Shown here piece by piece: positions 43,203-52,490 of a DNA stretch of 64,000 bases. Below the pieces are notes generated by a model. That model made no database searches and had not been told where the DNA came from. It saw nothing but the letters and a program-made list of their open reading frames with translations. The translations under genes were made by a program, and so were the position numbers. Numbering within the stretch: position 1 is the first letter of the stretch; the number at the start of each line of letters is the position of its first letter. The DNA is from Alphaproteobacteria bacterium (GTDB lineage Bacteria; Pseudomonadota; Alphaproteobacteria; Rhodospirillales; Rhodospirillaceae): the NCBI GenBank assembly GCA_030835385.1, contig JAURPI010000013.1:1-64000 (forward strand), given 5' to 3'.

Positions 43203-44045
43203 TTATGCTCCCTCAATGAATGCACGGGGATCTGCATATTCCTTAGGATAGAGATCGCGCATAATGGCACTCCATTCTGGTGGCATACCGTCAATGGACC
43301 AAGATTTACGTCCAAATCCTCGTGAAACGTAGTTGCCCGGGTGATCGCCCATATTGAGCCATGCCGGCCACGTATTAATGTCGTTAAAGGTTTCTGTGGC
43401 GTTCGCACTCAATACGCTGGGGTCTGATACCTCTGAGATCGAGCCGTGATATGTGGTCCAATCATTAATCTGCATCATGCGGCTTTCTTCCGTCGTCGGC
43501 TCACCTCGGAATCCGGTGTCTCCGCGGCACCACACGTCGTCACCGATCACCCAGGCAGGTCCGATGTGACCATACTCGGTTATTTCTAAGCCTGGTCTTT
43601 CGGCGCGATGTCCGTCTCTACCTTGCTTATTGTATAGACCGGAAGACCGATTTACGCCGGGCTGGCGAACGGGAATCTTTTCGCCTGTGTAGGGATTGTC
43701 GAAGGTCTCAATCAGTTTTCCAGTTTCTAGGTCTGTGTAGAAAATAGCACTCATGCTTTTGGTGCTGTGGCCGCCATCTACATCTTCGGTCACAGATAGA
43801 AAACCAACGTGCATATCCCAGAAAGGAATGAACTGGCTATCGAACAAGCCGTGCCGGATGGCTCGAATGTACCAATACACCACCCGGTTATCGAAGGAAT
43901 GATTGAGTTTTCTATGGATGACGTAGAGGTCGTCTGGATCATGTGGATTTAACAGGTTCGTGGCTGCACCAACGGGCCTGGAAGCCAGTGCTGTTCCTGC
44001 AAATGGTGCGGCTCCAATTAGGCCTAAGATGTGTCTGCGATCCAT
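43203..44045 (-). CDS. DUF1838 family protein, exported
   Basis: 280 residues. An R-R signal (M-D-R-R-H-I-L-G-L-I-G-A-A, cleavage near T-A-L-A) precedes the family core: A-I-F-Y-T-D-L-E-T-G-K-L-I-E, N-P-Y-T-G-E-K-I-P-V-R-Q-P-G-V-N, then T-W-P-A-W-L-N-M-G-D-H-P-G-N-Y. ATG 44043-44045 follows GAGGG by eight bases; a TTG at 44060 is rejected. It is the second gene of a minus-strand pair with the nitrilase-like gene. Function unknown. Confidence 0.87.
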   Translation of the reverse strand: MDRRHILGLIGAAPFAGTALASRPVGAATNLLNPHDPDDLYVIHRKLNHSFDNRVVYWYIRAIRHGLFDSQFIPFWDMHVGFLSVTEDVDGGHSTKSMSAIFYTDLETGKLIETFDNPYTGEKIPVRQPGVNRSSGLYNKQGRDGHRAERPGLEITEYGHIGPAWVIGDDVWCRGDTGFRGEPTTEESRMMQINDWTTYHGSISEVSDPSVLSANATETFNDINTWPAWLNMGDHPGNYVSRGFGRKSWSIDGMPPEWSAIMRDLYPKEYADPRAFIEGA

Positions 44046-44091
44046 GACTAAATCCCTCAATCAGTTTTGGATTATAAAATAGCGGTGTTTG

Positions 44092-45231
44092 TTACCAATT
44101 TCTTTTCTCTTTTATATAGCGTGCAGAATCTACCATGTCGGTCGGCAGATATTCTAAAGACAGGCCAGGGTCGATGGGTGGGCGGTACTTCTCATACACC
44201 GGCATGACCAGAGCCATCGGTACATCGGGGAGGCGGCGATTGCGTCGAAATTCAGCTATAGGGATGGTGGCCGAGACACTTTGCTCATACACGGATTTAG
44301 CGATACCAATGAGTTTTCCACCCGGACCATAAATACTGGTCCCTCCTGCGCCTGAGGCCCCTGTGTTATCGGGTGCAATCGATTGGTTCATTGTTATCGT
44401 GTAGTTGTCATTGAACAACGACGCGGATTGAGAATCGACTTGATTAAAACCACCGGAGGAAAACCGAATGCTGATCTCGACGCCTTTAAGGGCAATGGCA
44501 CGGTGAATATCGGGGTCATACGGAGAGCAGAGTAGAGAGATATTGCCGATATCGGTGCGTGCTACGGGCAATACCGCATCCTCCCCATACATCTCAATGT
44601 AGCGCGGTAAAACGTCGTAAGCCGATGTTGTGTACATCGTCCATCTCGGGTTTCTGCGAACGTTGTGTTGTTTCCAGTGATTGGCGACCACTCGGCCATC
44701 CGGCCCGATAAGAATCCCGTTCAGCAACAAGTGACCGGGCCAATTTTCTTCATCTTTGACGTAGGATGCAAAAGCGATATAGCAGCCGTGCTCTTTCGCC
44801 TTTTTACCCAGTGCTTCTGTTTCAGGGCCTGGCACTTCGATGCAAACCTTGAGTGCTTCTTCACGGGTCCATGGTGCCCACCCCATTATGGGTTGCTCAA
44901 AAAAGCCTACTAAATCTTGTTTGCCAGCGATAAAGCCGTTGTTTTGATCAACAAGATCCAGCATCCGTTGCAGATTACTCTCCATGACCGGCTTTGGATT
45001 GTCGGCGTCGGCGGGGATCATGGGAGACTGTATCGCCCTAACTCGAATGGACTCTTTCTTTAGAGGGACCCTTTCATAGACGCCGTCTGGCGCGACACTG
45101 ATATCGTTATCAATGGCGGCGTGAGCGTCTTCTGGTGTCATGCTTGCAGCAACGGCTGCAGCTGTTCCAACGCTGGCTCCACTTCGTAAAGCGGCTCTAC
45201 GTGTCAGAGTTGAATTGGTGTCGTCATCCAT
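44092..45231 (-). CDS. Tat-exported nitrilase-superfamily (carbon-nitrogen hydrolase) protein
   Basis: 379 residues. A twin-arginine signal (L-T-R-R-A-A-L-R-S-G then an alanine-rich stretch) precedes a nitrilase-fold domain. The triad can be placed as glutamate in G-F-F-E-Q-P, lysine in N-H-W-K-Q-H-N and cysteine in I-S-L-L-C-S-P-Y-D-P-D-I. This resembles aliphatic amidases, although the cysteine loop differs from the usual C-Y-D-G. The ATG follows GGAGAG. It should hydrolyse an amide or nitrile in the periplasm, an unusual site for this superfamily. It probably forms an operon with the DUF1838 gene downstream. Confidence 0.82.
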   Translation of the reverse strand: MDDDTNSTLTRRAALRSGASVGTAAAVAASMTPEDAHAAIDNDISVAPDGVYERVPLKKESIRVRAIQSPMIPADADNPKPVMESNLQRMLDLVDQNNGFIAGKQDLVGFFEQPIMGWAPWTREEALKVCIEVPGPETEALGKKAKEHGCYIAFASYVKDEENWPGHLLLNGILIGPDGRVVANHWKQHNVRRNPRWTMYTTSAYDVLPRYIEMYGEDAVLPVARTDIGNISLLCSPYDPDIHRAIALKGVEISIRFSSGGFNQVDSQSASLFNDNYTITMNQSIAPDNTGASGAGGTSIYGPGGKLIGIAKSVYEQSVSATIPIAEFRRNRRLPDVPMALVMPVYEKYRPPIDPGLSLEYLPTDMVDSARYIKEKRNW

Positions 45232-45526
45232 TTTCTGCTCTCCGTCGACAAGAACTTACACTCGCGGCAAGAAACTAAATGCCTGTTTGGTCTTTTCGCG
45301 AGCAGTGAACAAGCTTGGCGGATGGGTGCACCGGCGTCCATATAAATGCGCTGATCAAGCGGGGTAGCTGTTTAAGCGTTCGACCTGCGACTTCACGCTG
45401 AGTCCAGTTTAGGGTTTCCACTAATCTTGAGTATTTTCTTACGGTGCCTACTACCGATGACCTAAATTAGATATCATCTCGTGGGCCAAGCCGCCCAGCT
45501 GCGTTACCTTTTTTGAGAGGATCAAC

Positions 45527-46579
45527 ATGCCCTATTTATCGCGCCGTCAAATCTTGAAGACCACTGCCGCAGCGGCTGTTATTCCGGCACTGCCTTCGAT
45601 GAATTCATCGGCGCGCGCTGGTGATGAGAACCGCACATTGGGTCGCGGCGGACCTGTTGTGTCTGGAGTTGGAGTCGGGTGTAACAACTTTGGTGGGCGG
45701 TTGGATGCGGCCGGGACGGATCGAGTTGTCCATGCTGCCGTGGCGAACGGCATTACTCTGTTCGATACGGCCGACGTGTACAGTCGCGGCTTGTCAGAGG
45801 AATATTTAGGTAAGGCGCTTGGCAAGCGACGCAGCAAAGTCCTCATCGCAACAAAGTTTGGTGGATCCATGGGGGCTGGCCCATCCCCTGATGGCGGTGG
45901 CACGCGTGACAACATCATGTATGCGGCTGAAGCATCGTTGAAACGTCTCAATACCGACGTAATCGACCTCTACCAGTATCACCGACCTGATGGGGTGACA
46001 CCGGCTGAGGAGACACTCAGAGCTTTGGATGATCTCGTTCAGCAGGGAAAAGTGCGTTACATCGGCAACTCAAACTTTAGTGCGTCACAAGCTCGGGAAA
46101 GTGAGAAAATTTCGGCGGATGATGATCTGGCTAGTTATGTATCAGCGCAGAATTACTACAGTCTTCTGACACGCGATATTGAAGACGAGCTGGTTCCTGC
46201 ATGTGAGGAACTTGGGTTGGGTGTGTTGCCCTTTTTCCCTCTAGAAAGTGGTGTGCTCACAGGCAAATACAAACGAAACGAGGCGTTCCCAGAAGGAACA
46301 CGACTAGCCACGTTTGCGGCCCTTTCACCAGACTTAGCAGAACGCTTCATCAACGAGGAGCGCTTTAACAAAATCGATCAGTTGACCGAACTTGCAGACG
46401 CGAACGGTGTTTCCCTGCTCAATTTTGCTTTCGGCTGGTTACTTAACAAGCCTTACATCTCAAGTGTTATTGCTGGTGCTTCCCGTGCCGAACACATCGA
46501 ATCTAACGTTAAAGCGGCAGAATGGCGTCCGACGCCTGATGTGGATGGAGAGATTGATAGGATCACCCGCTCGGCTTAA
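45527..46579 (+). CDS. Tat-exported aldo/keto reductase
   Basis: 350 residues. A near-ideal twin-arginine signal (L-S-R-R-Q-I-L-K-T then a hydrophobic stretch) precedes a complete aldo/keto reductase barrel. The catalytic tetrad is visible: D and Y in F-D-T-A-D-V-Y-S, K in I-A-T-K-F-G-G and H in Y-Q-Y-H-R-P-D; the NADPH site S-V-I-A-G-A-S-R is near the end. Tat export would let it carry a bound nicotinamide cofactor to the periplasm, as in glucose-fructose oxidoreductase. It is divergent from the nitrilase-like gene across a 295-bp gap. Confidence 0.9.
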   Translation: MPYLSRRQILKTTAAAAVIPALPSMNSSARAGDENRTLGRGGPVVSGVGVGCNNFGGRLDAAGTDRVVHAAVANGITLFDTADVYSRGLSEEYLGKALGKRRSKVLIATKFGGSMGAGPSPDGGGTRDNIMYAAEASLKRLNTDVIDLYQYHRPDGVTPAEETLRALDDLVQQGKVRYIGNSNFSASQARESEKISADDDLASYVSAQNYYSLLTRDIEDELVPACEELGLGVLPFFPLESGVLTGKYKRNEAFPEGTRLATFAALSPDLAERFINEERFNKIDQLTELADANGVSLLNFAFGWLLNKPYISSVIAGASRAEHIESNVKAAEWRPTPDVDGEIDRITRSA

Positions 46580-46717
46580 CCCCTTAGCCACCTGTTGGTC
46601 GCTTGTGGTCTAGCTGGTAAATAAAGTGCGGAAAACTGGGCAAATTTGATCCAGACAGGCACTTAGAGCGTAAAATTGGTATAATCAAAGACCTTATCTG
46701 ACGACGGGATATTGACC

Positions 46718-47749
46718 ATGACGGACACCACACCTGATCAGCTTTCAACCGAACCCAAAGGGGTGATGAATAGCTCCTGGGGGCTGGCTGCGGGTGTGGC
46801 CTTCTGCGTTGGCTATACAGCGCTCATATATTTTCTGAAGCCCTACATGCCTCAGATCGACTTCGCGCCTGACACGGGGGCTTCCCACTATTATTGGAAA
46901 CTCCCTGATCCGACATTTTGGTCTCGAGCGACAGCATGGGCCGGCTACATCCTTCATCAATGCACGATATGGGGCATGATCTACTACGCCCAGAACAACA
47001 AGCTGTCATACACCAAGGGTCTGCACCCGATTAATATTTTGATTCTTGGTGCGAACGCTTTGTTTGTTCTGCTGCATCTATTGCAAACACAGGTGTGGTA
47101 TGATGGCACGGCGCAGGATACTCACATCATGACCTCACAGGGGTCAGTGATCATCATGCTCGTGTTGATCTTGATCATGGAAAACCAACGCCGGGGTTTG
47201 GTGTTTGGAAAGAAAGTGGGCTTCTTAGCGGAGCCCGGTCGGGCCGTTCGCAAGTATCACGGCTACATCTTCTCTTGGGCCGTGATCTACACATTTTGGT
47301 ACCATCCGATGGAAACATCTGTCGGGCATCTCATGGGTACGTTTTATACCTGCATGATCATGCTTCAGGGCAGCTTGATATTCACGCGGGCGCATGTAAA
47401 CAAATATTGGACAGCTTTTCTTGAGTTTTTTGTTGTCATACACGGCACAATTGTTGCGCTCATGCAGGGCAACGGACAATGGGGAATGTTCGCGTTCGGA
47501 TTCCTTGCCTTGTTTGTCATCACTCAGATGCATGGTCTTGGATTGAAGCGCTGGCTGCGTTGGGCGTTCCTAGGCGCTTACCTGGCTGCGATTGGAATAG
47601 TGTATGGTGGGCGCGGTTGGCAAACTCTCGAAGAAATACCGCGCGTTCCAATTGTCGAATATGCGCTTGTGTTTATATTCGGAGCGTTGATCTGGTTTGG
47701 CATGTGGGTGCTGGCGCGGGTTACAGGAACAGACCGCGCCCGGGCATAA
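46718..47749 (+). CDS. Polytopic membrane protein of unknown function
   Basis: 343 residues with about nine hydrophobic helices and no signal peptide. Conserved-looking polar residues sit at the membrane face: H-Q-C in the second helix region, Y-H-P-M-E-T and several histidines (H-L-M-G, V-I-H-G-T, Q-M-H-G), a pattern compatible with heme or metal binding. I do not recognise the family. ATG 46718-46720 is chosen over an in-frame TTG six bases before. It follows the exported reductase and precedes a transporter, on the same strand. Confidence 0.65.
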   Translation: MTDTTPDQLSTEPKGVMNSSWGLAAGVAFCVGYTALIYFLKPYMPQIDFAPDTGASHYYWKLPDPTFWSRATAWAGYILHQCTIWGMIYYAQNNKLSYTKGLHPINILILGANALFVLLHLLQTQVWYDGTAQDTHIMTSQGSVIIMLVLILIMENQRRGLVFGKKVGFLAEPGRAVRKYHGYIFSWAVIYTFWYHPMETSVGHLMGTFYTCMIMLQGSLIFTRAHVNKYWTAFLEFFVVIHGTIVALMQGNGQWGMFAFGFLALFVITQMHGLGLKRWLRWAFLGAYLAAIGIVYGGRGWQTLEEIPRVPIVEYALVFIFGALIWFGMWVLARVTGTDRARA

Positions 47750-47875
47750 CATTCGGACAAATTTGAGCTTCAAAATCCTGCGACCACGCCATGGTTGTGG
47801 GCGAAAGGGGCTCGTCTTGAGCGCCAGAATCTGGCTATAGTCTGGCTCACATTTTGTTTGATTTAGGCCCTTTAT

Positions 47876-49240
47876 ATGTCCTCAGCCGTTCATAGTTTCT
47901 TCCAGAAAACCGCGAAAATTGAGAGCCACGAACTCAGGGCAATCCTGGTTTCCTTCGTGTACCTATTCTGCCTCATGGCGAGCTATTACACCATGCGGCC
48001 GCTGCGGGACGCGCTGGCATCGGAAGTCGCGTCTGAGGACCTTAAGTTTTTGTGGACAGGCACCTTCGTCGCCTCAACCCTCGCGGCACTGGTATTTGGC
48101 TGGGTTGTCTCACGCTTCAAAATTTCTTCCTGTCTGCCGTGGATCTACGGCTTTTTCATTATCAATATTGGAATTTTCTACGTGTTGATGGGGGGGTATC
48201 CCCTTGGCAGTGTGGATACGATGACTGCGCCTGTTTTAAATACGTGGCCCATCGTCTTGGCGCCCGTGAAAGTCAGCACGGTTGTAGCCTGTGTGTATTA
48301 TGTTTGGCTTAGTGTTTTTAACATGTTTGTTGTTTCCGTATTCTGGAGCTTCCTTGCTGACCGGTATTCCAAAGATCAATCCAAACGTTTGTTTGGGTTT
48401 GTCGCCGCTGGCGGGAGTGCTGGTGCCGCTCTTGGCCCACTTGCCACGGCTGCTATCGTAACCGACCTTGGTGTCGAGAATATGCTGGTGATCTCGGCGG
48501 TAGTGTTATCGATCACAATTTTCTGCATTCGTGATTTGAACCAGCACACAACGGGCGGGCATTCAGAGGAAGCCAAATTGGAGAAAGTGAAAGGAAAAGT
48601 TGGCGGTTCATCCTGGTCCGGCTTTGCGACGCTGTTTAAAGACCCGTATCTCATGGCCATCGCTGTATTCGTGATGCTGTACACATTTATTTCTACGATT
48701 TTTTATGTGGCGCAGGTTGATTTGGTGCGGGCCGCATTTGAAACGCGTGAAGCACGCTATGCCGTGAATGCGATCGTTGATGGCATCGTCAATGGCTTAG
48801 CTATTTTCACCCAGCTTTTCGTGACGTCTCGTATCGCTGGACGTTGGGGCATGGTCTTTCTTTTGGCTTGCATGCCTGCATTCATGATTTTTGCGTTCTT
48901 TGCGTTGAGCGCATTCCCAGTACTGATGATGATCTTGTCTCTTCAGGTTGTTCGTAGAGCCGGAAACTATGCGATGACGAGACCTGGCCGAGAGATGCTT
49001 TGGACAGTTGTTGATCGAGATCGAAAATACAAAGCGAAGAACGTTGTTGATACGTCGGTTTATCGCGGTGCTGATCTCATTAATATTTGGATCGAGAACG
49101 GCCTTCGCTCAGCTGGATTTGGGCTTGCCCAAATTGCATTGGTTGGTTCCGGCGTCGCTGCCGCGTGGTGTGGCGTTTCAATTTGGCTTGGTAAAACAGC
49201 AGAGAAACGCAAATCAGAACACCCAGAGTCTGCGAGATAA
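47876..49240 (+). CDS. MFS-like transporter related to ATP/ADP (NTT) carriers
   Basis: 454 residues with about 12 helices. The start (Y-Y-T-M-R-P-L-R-D-A-L in helix 1) is the signature of the NTT/Tlc nucleotide-carrier-like group within the major facilitator superfamily, and R-P-G-R-E-M-L-W-T-V-V-D-R-D-R-K-Y-K-A-K-N occurs in the late cytoplasmic loop. Most members in free-living bacteria are annotated only as MFS transporters, so nucleotide transport should not be assumed. It lies in the cluster of exported redox proteins and may take up the product. Confidence 0.8.
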   Translation: MSSAVHSFFQKTAKIESHELRAILVSFVYLFCLMASYYTMRPLRDALASEVASEDLKFLWTGTFVASTLAALVFGWVVSRFKISSCLPWIYGFFIINIGIFYVLMGGYPLGSVDTMTAPVLNTWPIVLAPVKVSTVVACVYYVWLSVFNMFVVSVFWSFLADRYSKDQSKRLFGFVAAGGSAGAALGPLATAAIVTDLGVENMLVISAVVLSITIFCIRDLNQHTTGGHSEEAKLEKVKGKVGGSSWSGFATLFKDPYLMAIAVFVMLYTFISTIFYVAQVDLVRAAFETREARYAVNAIVDGIVNGLAIFTQLFVTSRIAGRWGMVFLLACMPAFMIFAFFALSAFPVLMMILSLQVVRRAGNYAMTRPGREMLWTVVDRDRKYKAKNVVDTSVYRGADLINIWIENGLRSAGFGLAQIALVGSGVAAAWCGVSIWLGKTAEKRKSEHPESAR

Positions 49241-49301
49241 TGTATTTAGCAACTGGACGAATTAAAAAATCACATAGTTTATCAAAGGGATGGAGTGCTC
49301 A

Positions 49302-50087
49302 ATGTTGAAATCTTTATCAATATCGACACTGGCAGCAGTGGCGATCTCAACCTCAGCCTTAGCGGCAGATCTTGTAGTTGTTGTAGGCGGCACGGGTGGT
49401 ACCGGCTGGGAAACGGTCAAAGAGGCAATGGAGCAAGGTTATGAAGTGCGCGCCACTACCACTAACGTCGAGCGGGCAACAGAAAGCAAAGGCGACGATG
49501 GCTTTACGTGGGTCAAGATGGACGCCCGTATTCCGGATGACATTCGCAAGGCGTTCGCTGGCGCCGACTATGTTATTTCTACCCTCGGTGGATCTTGCTT
49601 TGATCCGGGCGGCCCGCGGTCTGCTCGCCACGTCGATTTTCAAGGCGTTGTTAACATGGCCGGTATCGCCAAAGACTATGGTGTAAAGATGTTTGTTCTA
49701 ACATCAGCTCTTGGCGCGGGAATCCCTGATCAACCACTGAACCAATTCTGCGACAATGTTCAGATGTGGAAATGGCTGGGCGAGGACTATCTGCGTGATG
49801 GCGATTTGCCATACTCAATCATCCGTCCGGGTGGCCTGGGTAACGACGAAGGTGGAAAACAAGGCATCACGCTTGCGGCTGTCGGTGAACTTAAAACTAG
49901 CTTCATTCAGCGTGCTGATGTTGCAAAGGTTCTGGTCGAAGCGCTAACCAACAAAGATGCTGCTGGTAAGACAATTGCAATCGGCGGAGACTCAAACAGA
50001 AAGCCGGACGAGTGGCGTGATGATTTTGCGTCCATCCCAGTTGATGCGGTGCAGGCGCCACCGCTGCGACCTGGTCAAGGCGAATGA
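49302..50087 (+). CDS. Exported NAD(P)-binding (atypical SDR) protein
   Basis: 261 residues. A Sec-type signal peptide (M-L-K-S-L-S-I-S-T-L, cleavage near A-L-A-A) is followed at once by the Rossmann start V-V-V-V-G-G-T-G-G-T-G-W. The rest follows NAD(P)H-binding/NmrA-like SDR proteins: A-D-Y-V-I-S-T-L-G-G-S, V-L-T-S-A-L-G-A-G and Y-S-I-I-R-P-G-G-L-G. ATG 49302 is favoured because GGAG lies six bases upstream; ATG 49290 abuts AAAGGG. A Sec substrate cannot bring its cofactor along, which is odd for this fold. It overlaps the next gene (ATGA). Confidence 0.82.
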   Translation: MLKSLSISTLAAVAISTSALAADLVVVVGGTGGTGWETVKEAMEQGYEVRATTTNVERATESKGDDGFTWVKMDARIPDDIRKAFAGADYVISTLGGSCFDPGGPRSARHVDFQGVVNMAGIAKDYGVKMFVLTSALGAGIPDQPLNQFCDNVQMWKWLGEDYLRDGDLPYSIIRPGGLGNDEGGKQGITLAAVGELKTSFIQRADVAKVLVEALTNKDAAGKTIAIGGDSNRKPDEWRDDFASIPVDAVQAPPLRPGQGE

Positions 50088-50848
50088 TATCAAGAAGGCG
50101 GTTTTCGCAAGCCGCATTTGGTATAGCGACAATTGGGGCGGCTCCACAGCGTGGGGCCGCTCAGTCGCATGAGCGGATACTCGTAGCCGGAGCGACAGGA
50201 CGCACCGGCCGCTTTGTTGCTCAAGACCTACTAGACTCTGGTCACGCGGTACGCGGATTAACCCGTAATCCGGATCGCGCGCGCGAACGGTATGGAGATG
50301 ATGTGGAATGGGTTGCGGGAGATGTCCGTGATCGTGCATCTCTGCTTCCACTATATACTGGTTGTGACCGGGTGATTTCGGTGCTCGGAGCGACGGAACG
50401 GACCGGCGAGAACACGCCCGAGGCTGTTGAGTACAACGGCAACGTAAACCTCATCGACCAAGCGAAGGAGAGCGGGCTTAAGCAGGTGGTTATGATCACC
50501 TCATTGTCCGCTGGGCGCGCTGATTCTGATCCAGATTTGGTTGCCCGATTCACAGGGATGCTGTGGAAAAACAAGGCAGAGCACTATCTTAGAGATAGCA
50601 ATATTCCGTACACGATTGTCGGACCAGGTGGGCTAAGGGATTATGAGCCGCGTCTCCAGGGGATTTGGTTTCAAAGCGAAGACAATATTACGGTTGGAAC
50701 AATTTCCCGGGCAGATGTTGGTGCCGTGATGGCCGAAGCCGCCCGCAATCCAGCGGCACTCAACAAGACTCTTCGCATCATTAATGATCCGAAGCGACCT
50801 ATTGATGGATGGAGAGATGCGCTTTCACAGGTGCCGCTCGACTCCTAA
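50084..50848 (+). CDS. Tat-exported NAD(P)-binding (atypical SDR) protein
   Basis: 254 residues. The twin-arginine signal M-I-S-R-R-R-F-S-Q-A-A-F precedes the Rossmann motif I-L-V-A-G-A-T-G-R-T-G. Further blocks: D-V-E-W-V-A-G-D-V-R-D, R-V-I-S-V-L-G-A, M-I-T-S-L-S-A-G and Y-T-I-V-G-P-G-G-L. It is a paralogue of the preceding gene, coupled by a four-base overlap, and the two may form a heterodimer in the periplasm. It ends 13 bp before the convergent YheT-type gene. Confidence 0.85.
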   Translation: MISRRRFSQAAFGIATIGAAPQRGAAQSHERILVAGATGRTGRFVAQDLLDSGHAVRGLTRNPDRARERYGDDVEWVAGDVRDRASLLPLYTGCDRVISVLGATERTGENTPEAVEYNGNVNLIDQAKESGLKQVVMITSLSAGRADSDPDLVARFTGMLWKNKAEHYLRDSNIPYTIVGPGGLRDYEPRLQGIWFQSEDNITVGTISRADVGAVMAEAARNPAALNKTLRIINDPKRPIDGWRDALSQVPLDS

Positions 50849-50861
50849 TTCACGTATTGCT

Positions 50862-51866
50862 TTAGAGTAAATCCAAGAAATAGTCGCCAATACATCGGTC
50901 ATGCCAAGGCGCCGTGTGCCCCGCGTCATGGAAACCCACATGTCCGCCGTCATTACTGACAATAAGAGTTAATGGTCGATTGGCAGGCCAATCGTTGTCC
51001 AAGTACATACTCAATGGGATCCATGGGTCTGTCGCCGCATGTATAAGCAGGGTTGGAATACTTATTTCGCTTAGGACGCTCTTTGCAGAGCATTTTGAAT
51101 AATAATCCTGGGCTCCTGAAAATCCATTTCTTGGCGCAATAATAAGGTCGTCATAATCGTAAACCGATTTAACACGCTCTAATGTTTTGGCGAGCGCTTT
51201 GTTGTCGTTTGGCAGAGCCTGCGCATCCGCCTTCATGCGATTGAGGAGGTAACGGTGATAGACGAAATTTCGCGGCGCCATAATTCGCATTTGGGCCAAT
51301 TCTAGGTCAATCGGCGAAGACACGGTGGCGATTCCGCGAATATCTAAGGAGCCAGCCTGATCACGGGCGAATTTCAGAAGCATGTTCCCCCCAAGGGACA
51401 CACCAACCATAACGATGCCATTCTGTGTCAAATTTTTCGGAATTCCGGCTGTTACTGTAGTCAGATCTTGTGTGCGTCCCGCGTGATATTGCTCGCGACA
51501 TAAGCCGACGGAGGGTCCGGCGCCACGCAAGTTAAGCCGAAGAACCGGAAACCCGAGGGATAAATAATGAGCGGCGGAAACCATAATGTTGCGGCTCTCT
51601 TCACACCCTGTGAGTCCGTGAATAAGAATGAGGAGAGGGAGGCTGGTCTTTCGCTCTGGCCAATCCAAAAGCCCTAAGAGAGCATCTCCGGTACCGTCAT
51701 TCATTTGGAAGGTCAGTCGTTCTTGCCGCTCGGGCGCGAAGGTCGGTTGGCGCCACATTAAGTTGTTCTTGATTGTCTGAAGGTCGCCACCGCGCCAGGG
51801 GTAAGCTGGCCGATACGATTGAAACACCGGTGGGGGATGGCCGTAAACGGTATATCCGGAGGTCAT
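50862..51866 (-). CDS. YheT-family alpha/beta hydrolase
   Basis: 334 residues, the size of YheT/UPF0017 hydrolases. Family blocks: the N-terminal W-R-G-G-D-L-Q-T-I, L-L-I-L-I-H-G-L-T-G-C-E-E-S-R-N at the oxyanion hole, the R-L-N-L-R-G-A-G-P-S turn, the nucleophile elbow G-V-S-L-G-G-N and G-G-H-V-G-F with the catalytic histidine near the end. The triad is intact, unlike the H-T-G group. Cytoplasmic, substrate unknown. Ordinary gene, apparently monocistronic. Confidence 0.9.
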   Translation of the reverse strand: MTSGYTVYGHPPPVFQSYRPAYPWRGGDLQTIKNNLMWRQPTFAPERQERLTFQMNDGTGDALLGLLDWPERKTSLPLLILIHGLTGCEESRNIMVSAAHYLSLGFPVLRLNLRGAGPSVGLCREQYHAGRTQDLTTVTAGIPKNLTQNGIVMVGVSLGGNMLLKFARDQAGSLDIRGIATVSSPIDLELAQMRIMAPRNFVYHRYLLNRMKADAQALPNDNKALAKTLERVKSVYDYDDLIIAPRNGFSGAQDYYSKCSAKSVLSEISIPTLLIHAATDPWIPLSMYLDNDWPANRPLTLIVSNDGGHVGFHDAGHTAPWHDRCIGDYFLDLL

Positions 51867-51965
51867 TCAGCATCTTCCCGCAAGGCGCTTAGTCCGCCAT
51901 TCTTATACCTTTTAGAGGAAAGGGGAGCTACGGTGTAGTATCTTCGGAAGAGAAAGGAGAGGTGT

Positions 51966-52478
51966 ATGCACGAGTGGTTCCGCGAACAAATGGCAATGTA
52001 CACCGCCTACCATCGGGATTTACGTAATTGCGCCACTCATTTTGTTGGCGTACCGCTGATCGTTTTCTCGTTACTGGTCACAATGTCACTCGTGCCCGTC
52101 GGGTCGATCGGCGGTCTAACGATAACATTGGCAACCATACTCCTATCGCTTCTTTTGGTTTTTTATTGCGCCACTGTGCCGCTGATGGGGTTGGTATCTG
52201 TCGTCGTGTTTACGCCGCTCCTTTGGTATGCCCAGTCGTTATCACTTGAAGAGCTTTCATTTGTTTGGACAGTTGCGGGGGCCTGTTTTGTCGGCGGTTG
52301 GGTCCTGCAACTCATCGGGCATCTTTTCGAGGGGCGGAAACCCGCGCTCACAGACAATCTGCTCCAGATTTTTATGGCGCCCGGCTTTCTCGTCGCTGAG
52401 GGTCTTTTTGCCTGTGGGGTTTTGCGTGATCTCAAGGCAGATCTAGAGTCACGGTCGCATAATTACGACCCAAGCTAA
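51966..52478 (+). CDS. Mpo1-like (DUF962) membrane protein
   Basis: 170 residues with four or five helices. DUF962 signatures: the early H-R-D-L-R-N-C-A-T-H-F-V-G-V-P and the late I-G-H-L-F-E-G-R-K-P-A-L-T-D, containing the metal-binding histidines of the yeast 2-hydroxy-fatty-acid dioxygenase Mpo1. Bacterial homologues are mostly uncharacterised. A GAGAGGTGT ribosome binding site precedes the ATG. It converges with the RND permease genes, 12 bp apart. Confidence 0.88.
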   Translation: MHEWFREQMAMYTAYHRDLRNCATHFVGVPLIVFSLLVTMSLVPVGSIGGLTITLATILLSLLLVFYCATVPLMGLVSVVVFTPLLWYAQSLSLEELSFVWTVAGACFVGGWVLQLIGHLFEGRKPALTDNLLQIFMAPGFLVAEGLFACGVLRDLKADLESRSHNYDPS

Positions 52479-52490
52479 GTCGTAGCTTTA

